Source of the DNA: JADJWR01 sp963847675
GTDB taxonomy: Bacteria; Pseudomonadota; Gammaproteobacteria; Burkholderiales; Burkholderiaceae_F
Length of the DNA stretch: 64,000 bases
Direction of reading: 5' to 3'
NCBI GenBank assembly: GCA_963847675.1
Contig: CAWKAP010000005.1
Coordinates: forward strand, 1-64,000
In this document: in pieces, positions 9,382-17,624 of the stretch
How positions within the stretch are numbered: the stretch's first letter is position 1
How the letters are laid out: every line of letters starts with the position of its first letter
Notes under the pieces: generated by a model
Seen by the model: the letters and a program-made list of their open reading frames with translations, nothing else
Databases searched by the model: none
What the model was told of the DNA's origin: nothing
Made by a program: the position numbers and the translations under genes

Positions 9382-11034
9382 TCACGCAGCGGCCAGGTGT
9401 CCGACCAGTGCGCGCATTTCGCTGGCGGTAGGTCCGCTGATCTCGAAGAACTGCGCGGCTGGCGCCGCTGCGCGGCGATTCGGCGAATTCTCGGCGAGGC
9501 CCGACCAGAGGCGTTCGAGCGTCGATTCGAGGAAAGTTCGATTGGTGGTCGCGTCGATGACGAAGACCACGCGTCGGACGTCGATGGCATCGAGCAGCCG
9601 GCCGAGTTCGAAGACGCATCCTTGGTTCGTGGCACTGAAGCTGCGCAGGTCCATCAGCACGGCGTCGCTGTCTACGACCAGGCGCTGCATGGTCATCTGC
9701 CAGGTGTCGGCGCGGCAGAAGAACTCGGCGACGCGGAATCGCCCGTCGGGGTCCGGGCGACGGTCGATGGCGTCGATGCGCGCGGCGAGGTCCGCTGAGC
9801 CGGCGACGAACCGGCGCCTGAGTTGACCCGCCAGGAAACCGAGGAACTCGTCCGGCTCCACCGCCGAGGTGACGAGGTCCGGGCCGGCGATCATCGCGAT
9901 GTCCCCGCCGCGCAGCCAAAGTCGGCGCAGGGCGTCGAAAAGCGGCTCGCTGCGCGCACCGAGCGCAAACACGCGGAGCAGCAGGAGGCGGCGCGGCGCG
10001 CTGGCCTTCGGCAGCCAGCGGTAGCCTGCAATGGCTGCGACCTTGTAGGCCAACACGGCAGCAAAGCTGCTCGCAATCCAGGTCCAGTGCTCGAATACGA
10101 GGCCGATCGAGTGGGTGACGCCAAAGAGAAGCACCATTGCGTCGAGGGTGATCGTCTCGTCGGACATTCGCCTTGCCGCGTATCTCGCGCCGAGTTGCTT
10201 CAAGGCGATCCACGCGCCGATCGCGAAGATCACGAAGCCCGCCGCCATCGTTCCCCAGAACACAGCGAGTCCGCCCAGTCCGAGTGTCGAGCCGATGCCG
10301 ACTGCCGCCCGCAGGCTGGCATCGCTGGAACCGACGAGCGCCACCGCAAGTTGCGAACCCAGCATGGCGATGACGGCGAAGGCAAGCACGATCGGACCGA
10401 CCGCGCGGATGCGACGTGCGAGGAAGGCGTAGAGCAGCACAGACGGTGGCGCGTTGGTCACCAGCCAATGCTGCGCGAGCTGAATCATCGTCAGCTCAGG
10501 GCTGCGCAGCAGAGCCACCGCCGCGATCGGCGCGTACACCGCGAAGTAGGCCAACGCAACGAGCAGGCGGGTCCGGCGGTCCGTGGCGGCGACCAGGCTC
10601 ACGGCGATCACAGCGGGCCAGAAGTAGGTCCAGCAGATCAGCGCGACCTTCACAGGCCCGATCTCCGGATCGCGCGTGGCGAGCAGCCACGCCGCCGTCA
10701 TGACCGCGGCGAAGACGGCGATCGCTGCGGCGTAGACCCCGGCGGCACGCGATGCACCGGCACCGGGCAGGACGGTCGACAAGGCGGTCGCCGGACCGAG
10801 CAGTCTGAATTCGAGCGGCCGGTCCGGCGGGGCAATTTCGCTTGCGGTAGGTGCCGCTGCCTTGGGCATTGCCTCGGCCGATTCGTTCATCCCGCCCAGC
10901 ACCGCGCGCCGGTATACCTTCAGCAGCAGAATCGACACGGGAAAGGCGAGCGCCGCCGCGGCGAGCACCACGAAAGGCAGCGCGCCGGTCAGCGCGAGCG
11001 TGATGGGATCCGCAGCTTCGTGCACCGTTTGCAT
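9382..11034 (-). CDS. polytopic membrane protein with C-terminal TIR-like domain
   Basis: The product is about 550 residues (ATG 11034; a GTG at 11046 is also possible). It has roughly nine hydrophobic segments in residues 15-340, interrupted by a charged loop near 55-85. A soluble C-terminal domain (about 370-550) shows a TIR/SLOG-like alternation of strands and helices: VVDSDAVLMDLRSF, then FELGRLLDAIDVRRVVFVID. TIR-like membrane proteins of this form are poorly characterised. It converges on the TRAFs-protease operon (62-base gap). I infer an inner-membrane effector or sensor; no catalytic Glu can be assigned with confidence. Confidence 0.6.
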   Translation of the reverse strand: MQTVHEAADPITLALTGALPFVVLAAAALAFPVSILLLKVYRRAVLGGMNESAEAMPKAAAPTASEIAPPDRPLEFRLLGPATALSTVLPGAGASRAAGVYAAAIAVFAAVMTAAWLLATRDPEIGPVKVALICWTYFWPAVIAVSLVAATDRRTRLLVALAYFAVYAPIAAVALLRSPELTMIQLAQHWLVTNAPPSVLLYAFLARRIRAVGPIVLAFAVIAMLGSQLAVALVGSSDASLRAAVGIGSTLGLGGLAVFWGTMAAGFVIFAIGAWIALKQLGARYAARRMSDETITLDAMVLLFGVTHSIGLVFEHWTWIASSFAAVLAYKVAAIAGYRWLPKASAPRRLLLLRVFALGARSEPLFDALRRLWLRGGDIAMIAGPDLVTSAVEPDEFLGFLAGQLRRRFVAGSADLAARIDAIDRRPDPDGRFRVAEFFCRADTWQMTMQRLVVDSDAVLMDLRSFSATNQGCVFELGRLLDAIDVRRVVFVIDATTNRTFLESTLERLWSGLAENSPNRRAAAPAAQFFEISGPTASEMRALVGHLAAA

Positions 11035-11168
11035 GCCTTGGATCACGGGCTGGCAGCGACGTGGATGGGTGGCCGAAACCGACGATACTCAACCGTCCGA
11101 CCACAGCGGACGCCGCGCGCCGATCGCGGTGGTCGTGGAGCAATCTTCGATTTCAAAGGGGGAGGCGT

Positions 11169-11921
11169 GTGCTGATTTTCTTCTTCGAGGTGCGTGGCAG
11201 TAGCAGCAGATTGGGCGCTGTTCGACGCCTGCGTGCCGTGGCCTTCGTCGTGCTGTGGCTGGTGGCTGCCGGCGCAAGCCCTGCGCCGACACTGACGGCA
11301 TGTCGGCCCGAGCAGCAGATCATCGAAGCGACCCCGGAGCGCGTACGCAGCTTCTTCGCCGATGACGGACGGCGGGTCGTGACCTTCCTCGGCTACTCGG
11401 GCGCCGAGTACGAGGACCGCGCCGCCATGCTTGCCCATGCCGGACGCATTCTGGACCGGCTCGATCCGGGCCGAACGCTCGTCAACATCGGCGCGACCGC
11501 GGACGGGATCGGGGCGGTCTACGAAATCGCAAAGCGGCGCGGGTTCACTACCACGGGCATCGTTTCGATGGAGGCCAGGCGTGCTGCGGTCGCACTGTCG
11601 TCCTGCGTCGACACCGTGTTCTTCGTCGAAGATGCAACCTGGGGCGGCTTCCTGCCCGGCACTCGAACGCTTTCGCCGACATCGGCGGCAATGGTCGGGG
11701 TGAGCGAATGGCTCGTTGCGATCGGTGGCGGACAGGTCGCGCGCGACGAGTTCCTTCGCGCGAAGCAGCTCGGCCGCCGGGTGACCTTCATTCCTGCCGA
11801 CATGAATCACCGGTTGGCGGTGATCAAGGCCGCGCATCGTGGGGCTGCGCTGCCCGCGGACTTTCGCGGGGCGCTCGATGAGGCCCTGGAACAGGCGCGC
11901 GGCGCCGCAGCGGCGCGTTGA
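11169..11921 (+). CDS. exported Rossmann-like protein of unknown function
   Basis: Start GTG 11169 is chosen because GGGGGAGG precedes it, although with only 3 bases spacing; length 250 residues. A basic segment then AVAFVVLWLVAAGAS forms a signal peptide or anchor. The rest has Gly-rich alternating strands and helices (TFLGYSG, LVNIGATADGIGAVYEIA, LVAIGGGQVARDEF) like Rossmann or SLOG-type nucleotide-binding folds. I do not recognise the family. Its tail converges on the end of the SLOG/TRAFs gene with only 8 bases between, which suggests shared ancestry of the locus. Confidence 0.55.
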   Translation: MLIFFFEVRGSSSRLGAVRRLRAVAFVVLWLVAAGASPAPTLTACRPEQQIIEATPERVRSFFADDGRRVVTFLGYSGAEYEDRAAMLAHAGRILDRLDPGRTLVNIGATADGIGAVYEIAKRRGFTTTGIVSMEARRAAVALSSCVDTVFFVEDATWGGFLPGTRTLSPTSAAMVGVSEWLVAIGGGQVARDEFLRAKQLGRRVTFIPADMNHRLAVIKAAHRGAALPADFRGALDEALEQARGAAAAR

Positions 11922-11929
11922 GCGCGTTG

Positions 11930-13883
11930 CTAGAGGGCCCTCGCATCGATCCACGTTACCCGCCCCGTCCTGCGCTTGACTTCGTTGTACATGTGCGCCG
12001 TGCCGCCGCGCCCATCGCCGCCGCCGCCGTCCCACAGACAGAAGAAGCGCACCTTGTCCACGCCCAAGGCCAGCGCGGTATACAGCAGCCACAGGTTGCA
12101 GCGCTCGTAGGGATTGACGTCCCTGGGCGGCGGTCCGAGTTCGGCCGGCATGATGCGCGGCGCATCGACGAGCTTCGCCTTGAGCGCGAAAGTAGCGCTC
12201 GCGCCAGCGCTCGCCGTTCTGCGACTGCAGCACCGATTGCTCGATGAACTGCGGCTCGGCGAAAGGCAGCAGCAGTCGGCAGCGGACGCCCCGCGCCATG
12301 CAGGCTTCGAGGAACAGCAGATCGCTGCCCGCGGCAGCCTGGCACAGCGCGAGGTCGCCTTCGCCCGCGCCGGCGGCGTCGAGCGCCCGCGCGAGGTGCT
12401 CGGCGGCAGCGGCTTCCAAGGCGGAAGGAAAGCGTGGCGGCGTACGCCCAGGCGCATCCATCATGTGGCCGCTGGAAAGGAGCACCTGGCGTGGTACGAA
12501 CGGCGGCGCGGCGCGCTTGATCTCGGCATCGACGATCGCCAGCGCGGCGGCGGTTTCCTCCGGCCGGAACTCGAGGTCGCGCAGCAGTTCCAGTGTCTGG
12601 CGCGTCGAGTCGAGCGCGAACCAGTCGCGGTTCGCCGCCGCCACCGCCACGCGGTACTCGCGAATCACCGCGTCCTTCGGATTCACCAGCAGGCACAGTT
12701 CGGCATAGCTGGCACGTGCCCAGTAATCCGTGCGATCGCGTTCCTGCGCGGTCAGGCTCGCCCACAGCACGCCGCCGACCAGGTTGTCGATCACCGTCCT
12801 GTTGGGCTGGCGGCCCAGGTGCTGCAGCAACAGATGCAGCGTCAGCGAATTGATGCCTGAGTAGAAGTGCGAAGGATCGGCGATGAACGCCCGGTGGTAG
12901 GGCTCGATCGCCTCCTGCAAACTGGCCTCCTCGGCAGCGGCAGCGTCGCGCATCTGCGCCGGCGCGACGCCCGGCTGTCGCCAGCGCGCAATCCAGTCAT
13001 CCCTGGCCACGCGCCCGGCAAGGGACCATGCCTCGGCATCGCTCGGGTAGTCCTCGGTCAGCCGGCGCGTCCATTCGCGCGCTTCCTCGAAGCGGCCGAG
13101 GCGGCCGAGGCACACGGCCTTCTTCTCGCGGCTCGCCTTGTCGTCGGGATCGATCGCCAGCGCCGCCTCGAACTGCTCGAGCGCGAAATCGAAGTGCTGC
13201 AGCTTGACCAGGCTGTTGCCGGCGGCACGCCGCGCCTCGAGACGCAGGGCGCGCGTCGGCGTCTCGTCGGCCAGCACCAGGATGTCGCCCGGGCGATTCT
13301 TCTGCCGCGCCACTTCCAGTCGGCTCGCCCATGCTTCGTACGCGTCGCTGAACTCGTTGCGCTCCGCCAGCAGCAGCTCGCGCCACTGCGGCTCGCGCAG
13401 GTGATCGAGCAGCACGTACACCGGGCTCACCTTGCGTGCGGCGGAGGCGTCGAGTGTCTCGCGCGCCATCGTCGCCAGCCTTGCGCGGTCCTGCGCAAGT
13501 GCCGCCGGGTCGGGTGCGCCGTCCTTCAGCGAGTAGCGCAGCTTGCGGTCGGTGTAGATGTCGAACGGCTGGCTCTGCCGCGGCCCCTGCACGAGGACCA
13601 CGCCCCGCGCGCGCAGTGCGTGGCGCACGCCGAGCTCGTACCAGACGTTGGGGTTGTCCAGCGTGAGGTCGGCCACCACCAGGTCGGCGACCAGCAGTTC
13701 CTGGAACATGTCGGTGCGGATGTCGCCGGCGCGCGGCTCCTGGTCGGCGCGGAAAACTTCGCAGCCGGCATCCTCGAGCGCCGGTCGGATCAGCTCCGTG
13801 TAGACGCGGTCGAAGTCGACCGGTGCCCCGTCGTGCCCGGGCTTGATGCCGAAGGGCATGGCGATGAAGGCGTGGGGTTTCAA
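11930..13883 (-). pseudogene. TIR/deoxyribosyltransferase-like + TRAFs/TPR + SLOG-like protein, one frameshift
   Basis: From TTG 13883 (GGGAG 5 bases upstream) the frame encodes a TIR- or nucleoside-deoxyribosyltransferase-like domain (HAFIAMPFG, then ADLVVADLTLDNPNVWYELG). A TPR/TRAFs-binding region follows (about 170-430, including PSHFYSGINSLTLHLLL), then a SLOG-like domain (LLSSGHMMD, CQAAAGSDLLFLEAC, LLPFAEPQF). At 12189-12191 one extra base breaks the frame; downstream the expected tail (NPYERCNLWLLYTALALG, CLWDGGGGDG, GRVTWIDARAL) continues in the next frame to TAG 11930. The span of 1954 bases equals 650 codons, a stop and one base. It is either a sequencing error or a recent inactivation. 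Predicted nucleotide-binding regulator or effector. Confidence 0.75.
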
Positions 13884-14319
13884 CGTGACTCCCGGGCGTC
13901 TGCGGCGGCCTCGCCGCGCTGTGCGGCAACGGCTCCTTCGCCACCGGCAACGCTCGACCAAACGACGTGCCGTGTCAATGGGAGGTCATCGCGCGGTTGC
14001 ATCCGATAAGAAGGCGGACCATCTCGCATCGTGGCGCCGCGATGTCCTCGGCTGGCGGCGGCGGCGAGTGGGCGGCGCAGCGATTTCCCCTTGGCGGCGA
14101 CAGGTTGCCCCTCGTCGCCGCGAGCGGTCTACACGGCAAGTTCTGCGTATCCGGCTGACGGTGAAGCTCGGCCGTTGCGTCGCCACGGAATCGGCGCTGA
14201 CAAGAATCCGCGACCCGCCATGGCGCGAATACGCGCGAGGCCGCCGATCGAGCTGCGTGCCTGCGGCTGCATCGCGAGTAGTTTCTCGGTGGCAGTGCAG
14301 GCGACTGGAGGATTCGACG
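13884..14319. other. divergent intergenic region, nothing recognised
   Basis: This 436-base stretch lies between the TIR/SLOG gene and the papain-like gene. It is slightly less GC-biased than its flanks, has no convincing gene, RNA or repeat, and must hold both promoters. Confidence 0.5.
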
Positions 14320-16530
14320 ATGGGAACACCGAGCAAGACATCCGGCAAGAAGGCGATCGCCGTCAAGATCCGCACCGGCTTCGCCACCGCCACCTTCGAC
14401 GCGCGGCCCGATCGACTCGACTTTCGCGACAAGGTGTACGAGGCGCCGCTGCGTTCGCTCGCGGCGCGCTTTCCCGACGACGCGACGATCGCGCGCTTCA
14501 TTCCTGCCTACGTGAAGGCCGGGCTGATCCTCGACCAGGGCCGCGATGGCGCCTGCACCGGCTTCGGGCTGGCCTGCGTGATCAACTACCTGACGTTCGT
14601 GCGCAGCGCTGGCGGCGACAACGACGCCGCGTTCCGGCCGGTGAGCCCGCGCATGCTGTACGAACTCGCGCGCCGCTACGACGAGTGGCGCGGCGAAGAC
14701 TACGAAGGCTCGAGCTGCCGCGGCGCATTGAAAGGCTGGCACAAGCACGGCGTCTGCGCCGAGGACCTTTGGCCGTACCGCGACAAGGCGGGCAGGGTGC
14801 GGCTGCTGATCCCGGACCAGGCGTGGGCGGCCGATGCGGTGACGCGGCCGCTCGGGGTGTATTACCGCGTCGACAAGCGCTCGGTCGTCGACCTGCAGGC
14901 GGCGATCCAGCAGATCGGCGCCGTGTACGTGTCGGCGCGTGTACACGACGGCTGGGACCGGGTGCCCGAGGCGGCGGCGCCGCAGTCGCACGCCGACGTG
15001 CCGGTCATTCCTCGCGCGCAGGAGCCGAAGAAGAGCGGCGGCCACGCGTTCGCGCTGGTCGGCTACAACGAACACGGCTTCATCGTGCAGAACTCGTGGG
15101 GACCGGAATGGGGCGCCGGTGGCTTCGCAGTGATGCCGTACCGCGACTGGGTCGCTGCCGGCACCGACGCTTGGGCACTGGCGTTGGGCGTGCCGCAGCA
15201 ACTCACGCCGGAGCGCGTCGAGTCGGTGCGCTGGCCGTCGCGCAGCGGGCGTTCGCTCGGCTACTTCGACCTCGCCCTGCGCAATCCGCGCAACCCGCCC
15301 GACGATCCATGGCCGATCGACCGCGAGTACGACTACCGTCCCTACGAGCCGTGGAGCACGGCGCAGGCCTACGGGCATACGCTGGTCACCGGCAACGACG
15401 GCCAGATCGTCGTCACCGATCTCACCGCGGGCATGGGCCAGGACCACATCGAACGCTTCCTCGACGAGTTGCTGGTGAAGCGTCCGCTCGCCTGGATGAA
15501 CGCCACCGGCTCGAGCAAGCTGATGCTGTACGCGCATGGCGGACTGAACAGCGAGGCGGATTCGATCGACCGGCTGCGCGTGCTGGCGCCGTACTTCGAG
15601 GCCAACGGCATCTATCCGCTGTTCCTTACCTGGCGCACGGGTCCCGGCGAGACGGTCAGCGCGATGCTGGAGGACGTGTTCCGCGCGTATTTCGGCGCCG
15701 CGGACGAGGAAGCGATGCGCGCGGCGGGCTTCTTCGATCAGCTGGCCGAAGCACGCGACCGCCGCGTCGAGGAACTGGCGCGCGTCTCCATCAAGGGACT
15801 GTGGAGCGAGATGCGCGAGAACGCGGCGCGCAGCGGCGCGAGCGGCCACGGGCTGGACCGGTTGGCCACCCATCTGGCGCGCCTGCGGAAGAAGCTCAGG
15901 AGCGGCGGCCTGGAACTGCACCTCGCGGGACATTCCGCAGGCGCGATCCTGCTCGGTCACCTGCTGCCGCTGCTGGCCGCCCCGCGCGACGGCGCCGCGC
16001 CGGTCAAGGTGAAGAGCTGCACGCTGCATGCGGCGGCGTGCTCGATGCAGTTCGCCGTGGACAAGTACCTCAAGCAAGGCGCGCGCGTGCTCAAGTCGGG
16101 CGACCTGCATCTGCACTATCTGTCGGACAGGAACGAGAAGGACGATTACCTCGCCGGCATCAAGGCGGCCGGACTGCACCTGTACGGCAAGTCGCTGCTG
16201 TACCTGGTCAGCCGCGCGCTCGACGACGCGCGCAAGATCCCGCTGCTCGGTTTCGAACGGGCGGTGGAAGCCGGCTGGCACGGCGGCGACGAGCAATGGC
16301 AGCGCGATCAATGGGCGCCGGAACACCTGCCGTACATCGACGAATGGCTGGACGGCTTCAGCGGCCAGCGCCACCGCATCGACACGCCGAGCGTGCCGAT
16401 CAACAAGCGCGGCAAGACCGTGCAGGCCCGGCACGGCGTTTTCGACAACGACATGGGAGCGATCCGCGCCACGATCGAGCGCATGCGCGGCGCACCGCTG
16501 GTGAGCCCGCTCGAGTGGCTCGATTACTGA
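14320..16530 (+). CDS. papain-like (C1) cysteine peptidase fused to alpha/beta hydrolase
   Basis: Start ATG 14320 follows GGAGG by 8 bases; product 736 residues. The N-terminal ~320 residues are a C1-type peptidase: LDQGRDGACTGFG with the catalytic Cys, GGHAFALVGY with the His, and VQNSWGPEWG with the Asn. The C-terminal half has LMLYAHGGLN, the elbow GHSAGA and an alpha/beta hydrolase layout (about 400-700). No signal peptide or propeptide is visible, which is unusual for papain relatives and implies cytosolic action. Protease-plus-lipase in one chain fits an effector in the surrounding island. Targets unknown. Confidence 0.8.
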   Translation: MGTPSKTSGKKAIAVKIRTGFATATFDARPDRLDFRDKVYEAPLRSLAARFPDDATIARFIPAYVKAGLILDQGRDGACTGFGLACVINYLTFVRSAGGDNDAAFRPVSPRMLYELARRYDEWRGEDYEGSSCRGALKGWHKHGVCAEDLWPYRDKAGRVRLLIPDQAWAADAVTRPLGVYYRVDKRSVVDLQAAIQQIGAVYVSARVHDGWDRVPEAAAPQSHADVPVIPRAQEPKKSGGHAFALVGYNEHGFIVQNSWGPEWGAGGFAVMPYRDWVAAGTDAWALALGVPQQLTPERVESVRWPSRSGRSLGYFDLALRNPRNPPDDPWPIDREYDYRPYEPWSTAQAYGHTLVTGNDGQIVVTDLTAGMGQDHIERFLDELLVKRPLAWMNATGSSKLMLYAHGGLNSEADSIDRLRVLAPYFEANGIYPLFLTWRTGPGETVSAMLEDVFRAYFGAADEEAMRAAGFFDQLAEARDRRVEELARVSIKGLWSEMRENAARSGASGHGLDRLATHLARLRKKLRSGGLELHLAGHSAGAILLGHLLPLLAAPRDGAAPVKVKSCTLHAAACSMQFAVDKYLKQGARVLKSGDLHLHYLSDRNEKDDYLAGIKAAGLHLYGKSLLYLVSRALDDARKIPLLGFERAVEAGWHGGDEQWQRDQWAPEHLPYIDEWLDGFSGQRHRIDTPSVPINKRGKTVQARHGVFDNDMGAIRATIERMRGAPLVSPLEWLDY

Positions 16531-16554
16531 GGGCGCGCTGCCGGGGGCGCGCAG

Positions 16555-17070
16555 CTACGGCAGCGTGCGGTCGCCCTGGCCGAGCGGACGCTGCATCACC
16601 ACCGAGTCGACCCAGCGGCCGAACTTGAAGCCGACCGAGAGCAGCGTGCCGCTGTGAGCGAAGCCGCAGGCGCGGTGCAGTTCGATCGAGGCGGCGTTGG
16701 CCGAGTCGCCGATCACTGCGAGCATCTGCCGGTAGCCGAGGCGTTCGCATTCGGCCACCAGTCGTGTCAGCAGTTGCCTGCCGAAGCCGTGGCCGACTGC
16801 ACCGGGCGCCACGTACACCGAGTCTTCGACCGTGTAGCGGTAGCCGGGGCGTGCGCGATAGGCGCTGGCATAGGCATAGCCGAGCACCGCGTCGCCGTCG
16901 GTCGCGACGAGGTACGGATAGCCCGGTCCGGTGATGGATGCGAAGCGGCCGAGCATCTCGGCCGAGGAGGGCGCCTCGATCTCGAAGCTCGCCAGGCCGT
17001 GCCGCACGTGGTGCGCGTAGATGGCCTGGATGGCCCCGATATCGGCGCGAGTCGCTGCGCGCAGTTCCAT
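16555..17070 (-). CDS. GNAT N-acetyltransferase, phosphinothricin acetyltransferase-like
   Basis: The 171-residue protein has the GNAT acetyl-CoA loop (GHGFGRQLL) and the closing motifs of the phosphinothricin/methionine-sulfoximine acetyltransferase branch (QMLAVIGDSAN, SIELHRACGF, VGFKFGRWVDSVVMQ). Chromosomal members usually acetylate methionine derivatives or other small amines, so resistance is not implied. It lies between the accessory island and the hppA operon, 68 bases after the OmpA-like gene, and may be the last gene of that operon. Confidence 0.85.
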   Translation of the reverse strand: MELRAATRADIGAIQAIYAHHVRHGLASFEIEAPSSAEMLGRFASITGPGYPYLVATDGDAVLGYAYASAYRARPGYRYTVEDSVYVAPGAVGHGFGRQLLTRLVAECERLGYRQMLAVIGDSANAASIELHRACGFAHSGTLLSVGFKFGRWVDSVVMQRPLGQGDRTLP

Positions 17071-17138
17071 GAGAGGCGCCGAGGAAAGAAGAGCGGCGCA
17101 GTGAGGCTGCGCCGCCCATCCTTGCCGGTGGCGGACCG

Positions 17139-17612
17139 TCAGCGCAACGTCACCTCGACGCGGCGCGCCTGGTTCGGATCGCTCCCGCCCACCGTGACCA
17201 CGGGCTTGGCGAGTTCGATCCTCTGCTCGTCGATGCCCACGGAGACGAGCACGTCACGGACGGCCATGGCGCGGCGCTTGGCCAGTTCGGCGTTGGCGGC
17301 CGCGTCGCCGCTGGCGTCGTGATAGCCGGAGATCACCAGCCTGGAGCCTTCCAGCGCGAAGGCGGCGCGGATGGCCGGTCGGAGCAGCATCGGGGCATCC
17401 TCGGGTGGCTCGGCCTTGCCCACTTCGAAATAGACCGTGCCGAGCACTCTCAGCATGCTCGGCGCGGACGCTGCACCAGACGCCGGCTTCGATCCGGCCT
17501 GTCCGATCGAGGTGCCGATCGCAATGGCGATCACGAACAGCGAGATGACGATCGCCAGCGTGATCGCGAGAAAGACCGCGTAGCCGGTCTCCTTGTCTTC
17601 TTCTTCGAACAC
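17139..17612 (-). CDS. OmpA-domain protein with N-terminal membrane anchor, downstream of hppA
   Basis: GTG 17612 starts a 157-residue protein. It has an acidic N-terminus (FEEEDKETG), one membrane helix (about 12-35) and a C-terminal OmpA-like domain that would bind peptidoglycan in the periplasm (FEVGKAEPP, LVISGYHDASGD, AKRRAMAVRDVL). The gene begins 12 bases after the hppA stop, so it is probably cotranscribed with the pyrophosphatase. A structural link between pump and cell wall is speculative. Confidence 0.75.
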   Translation of the reverse strand: MFEEEDKETGYAVFLAITLAIVISLFVIAIAIGTSIGQAGSKPASGAASAPSMLRVLGTVYFEVGKAEPPEDAPMLLRPAIRAAFALEGSRLVISGYHDASGDAAANAELAKRRAMAVRDVLVSVGIDEQRIELAKPVVTVGGSDPNQARRVEVTLR

Positions 17613-17624
17613 TGTGGTCCCGCC

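Noticed and set aside
16555..17070. Acetyltransferase as a resistance gene
   Set aside because: Family resemblance alone does not show activity on a drug; chromosomal relatives are usually metabolic.
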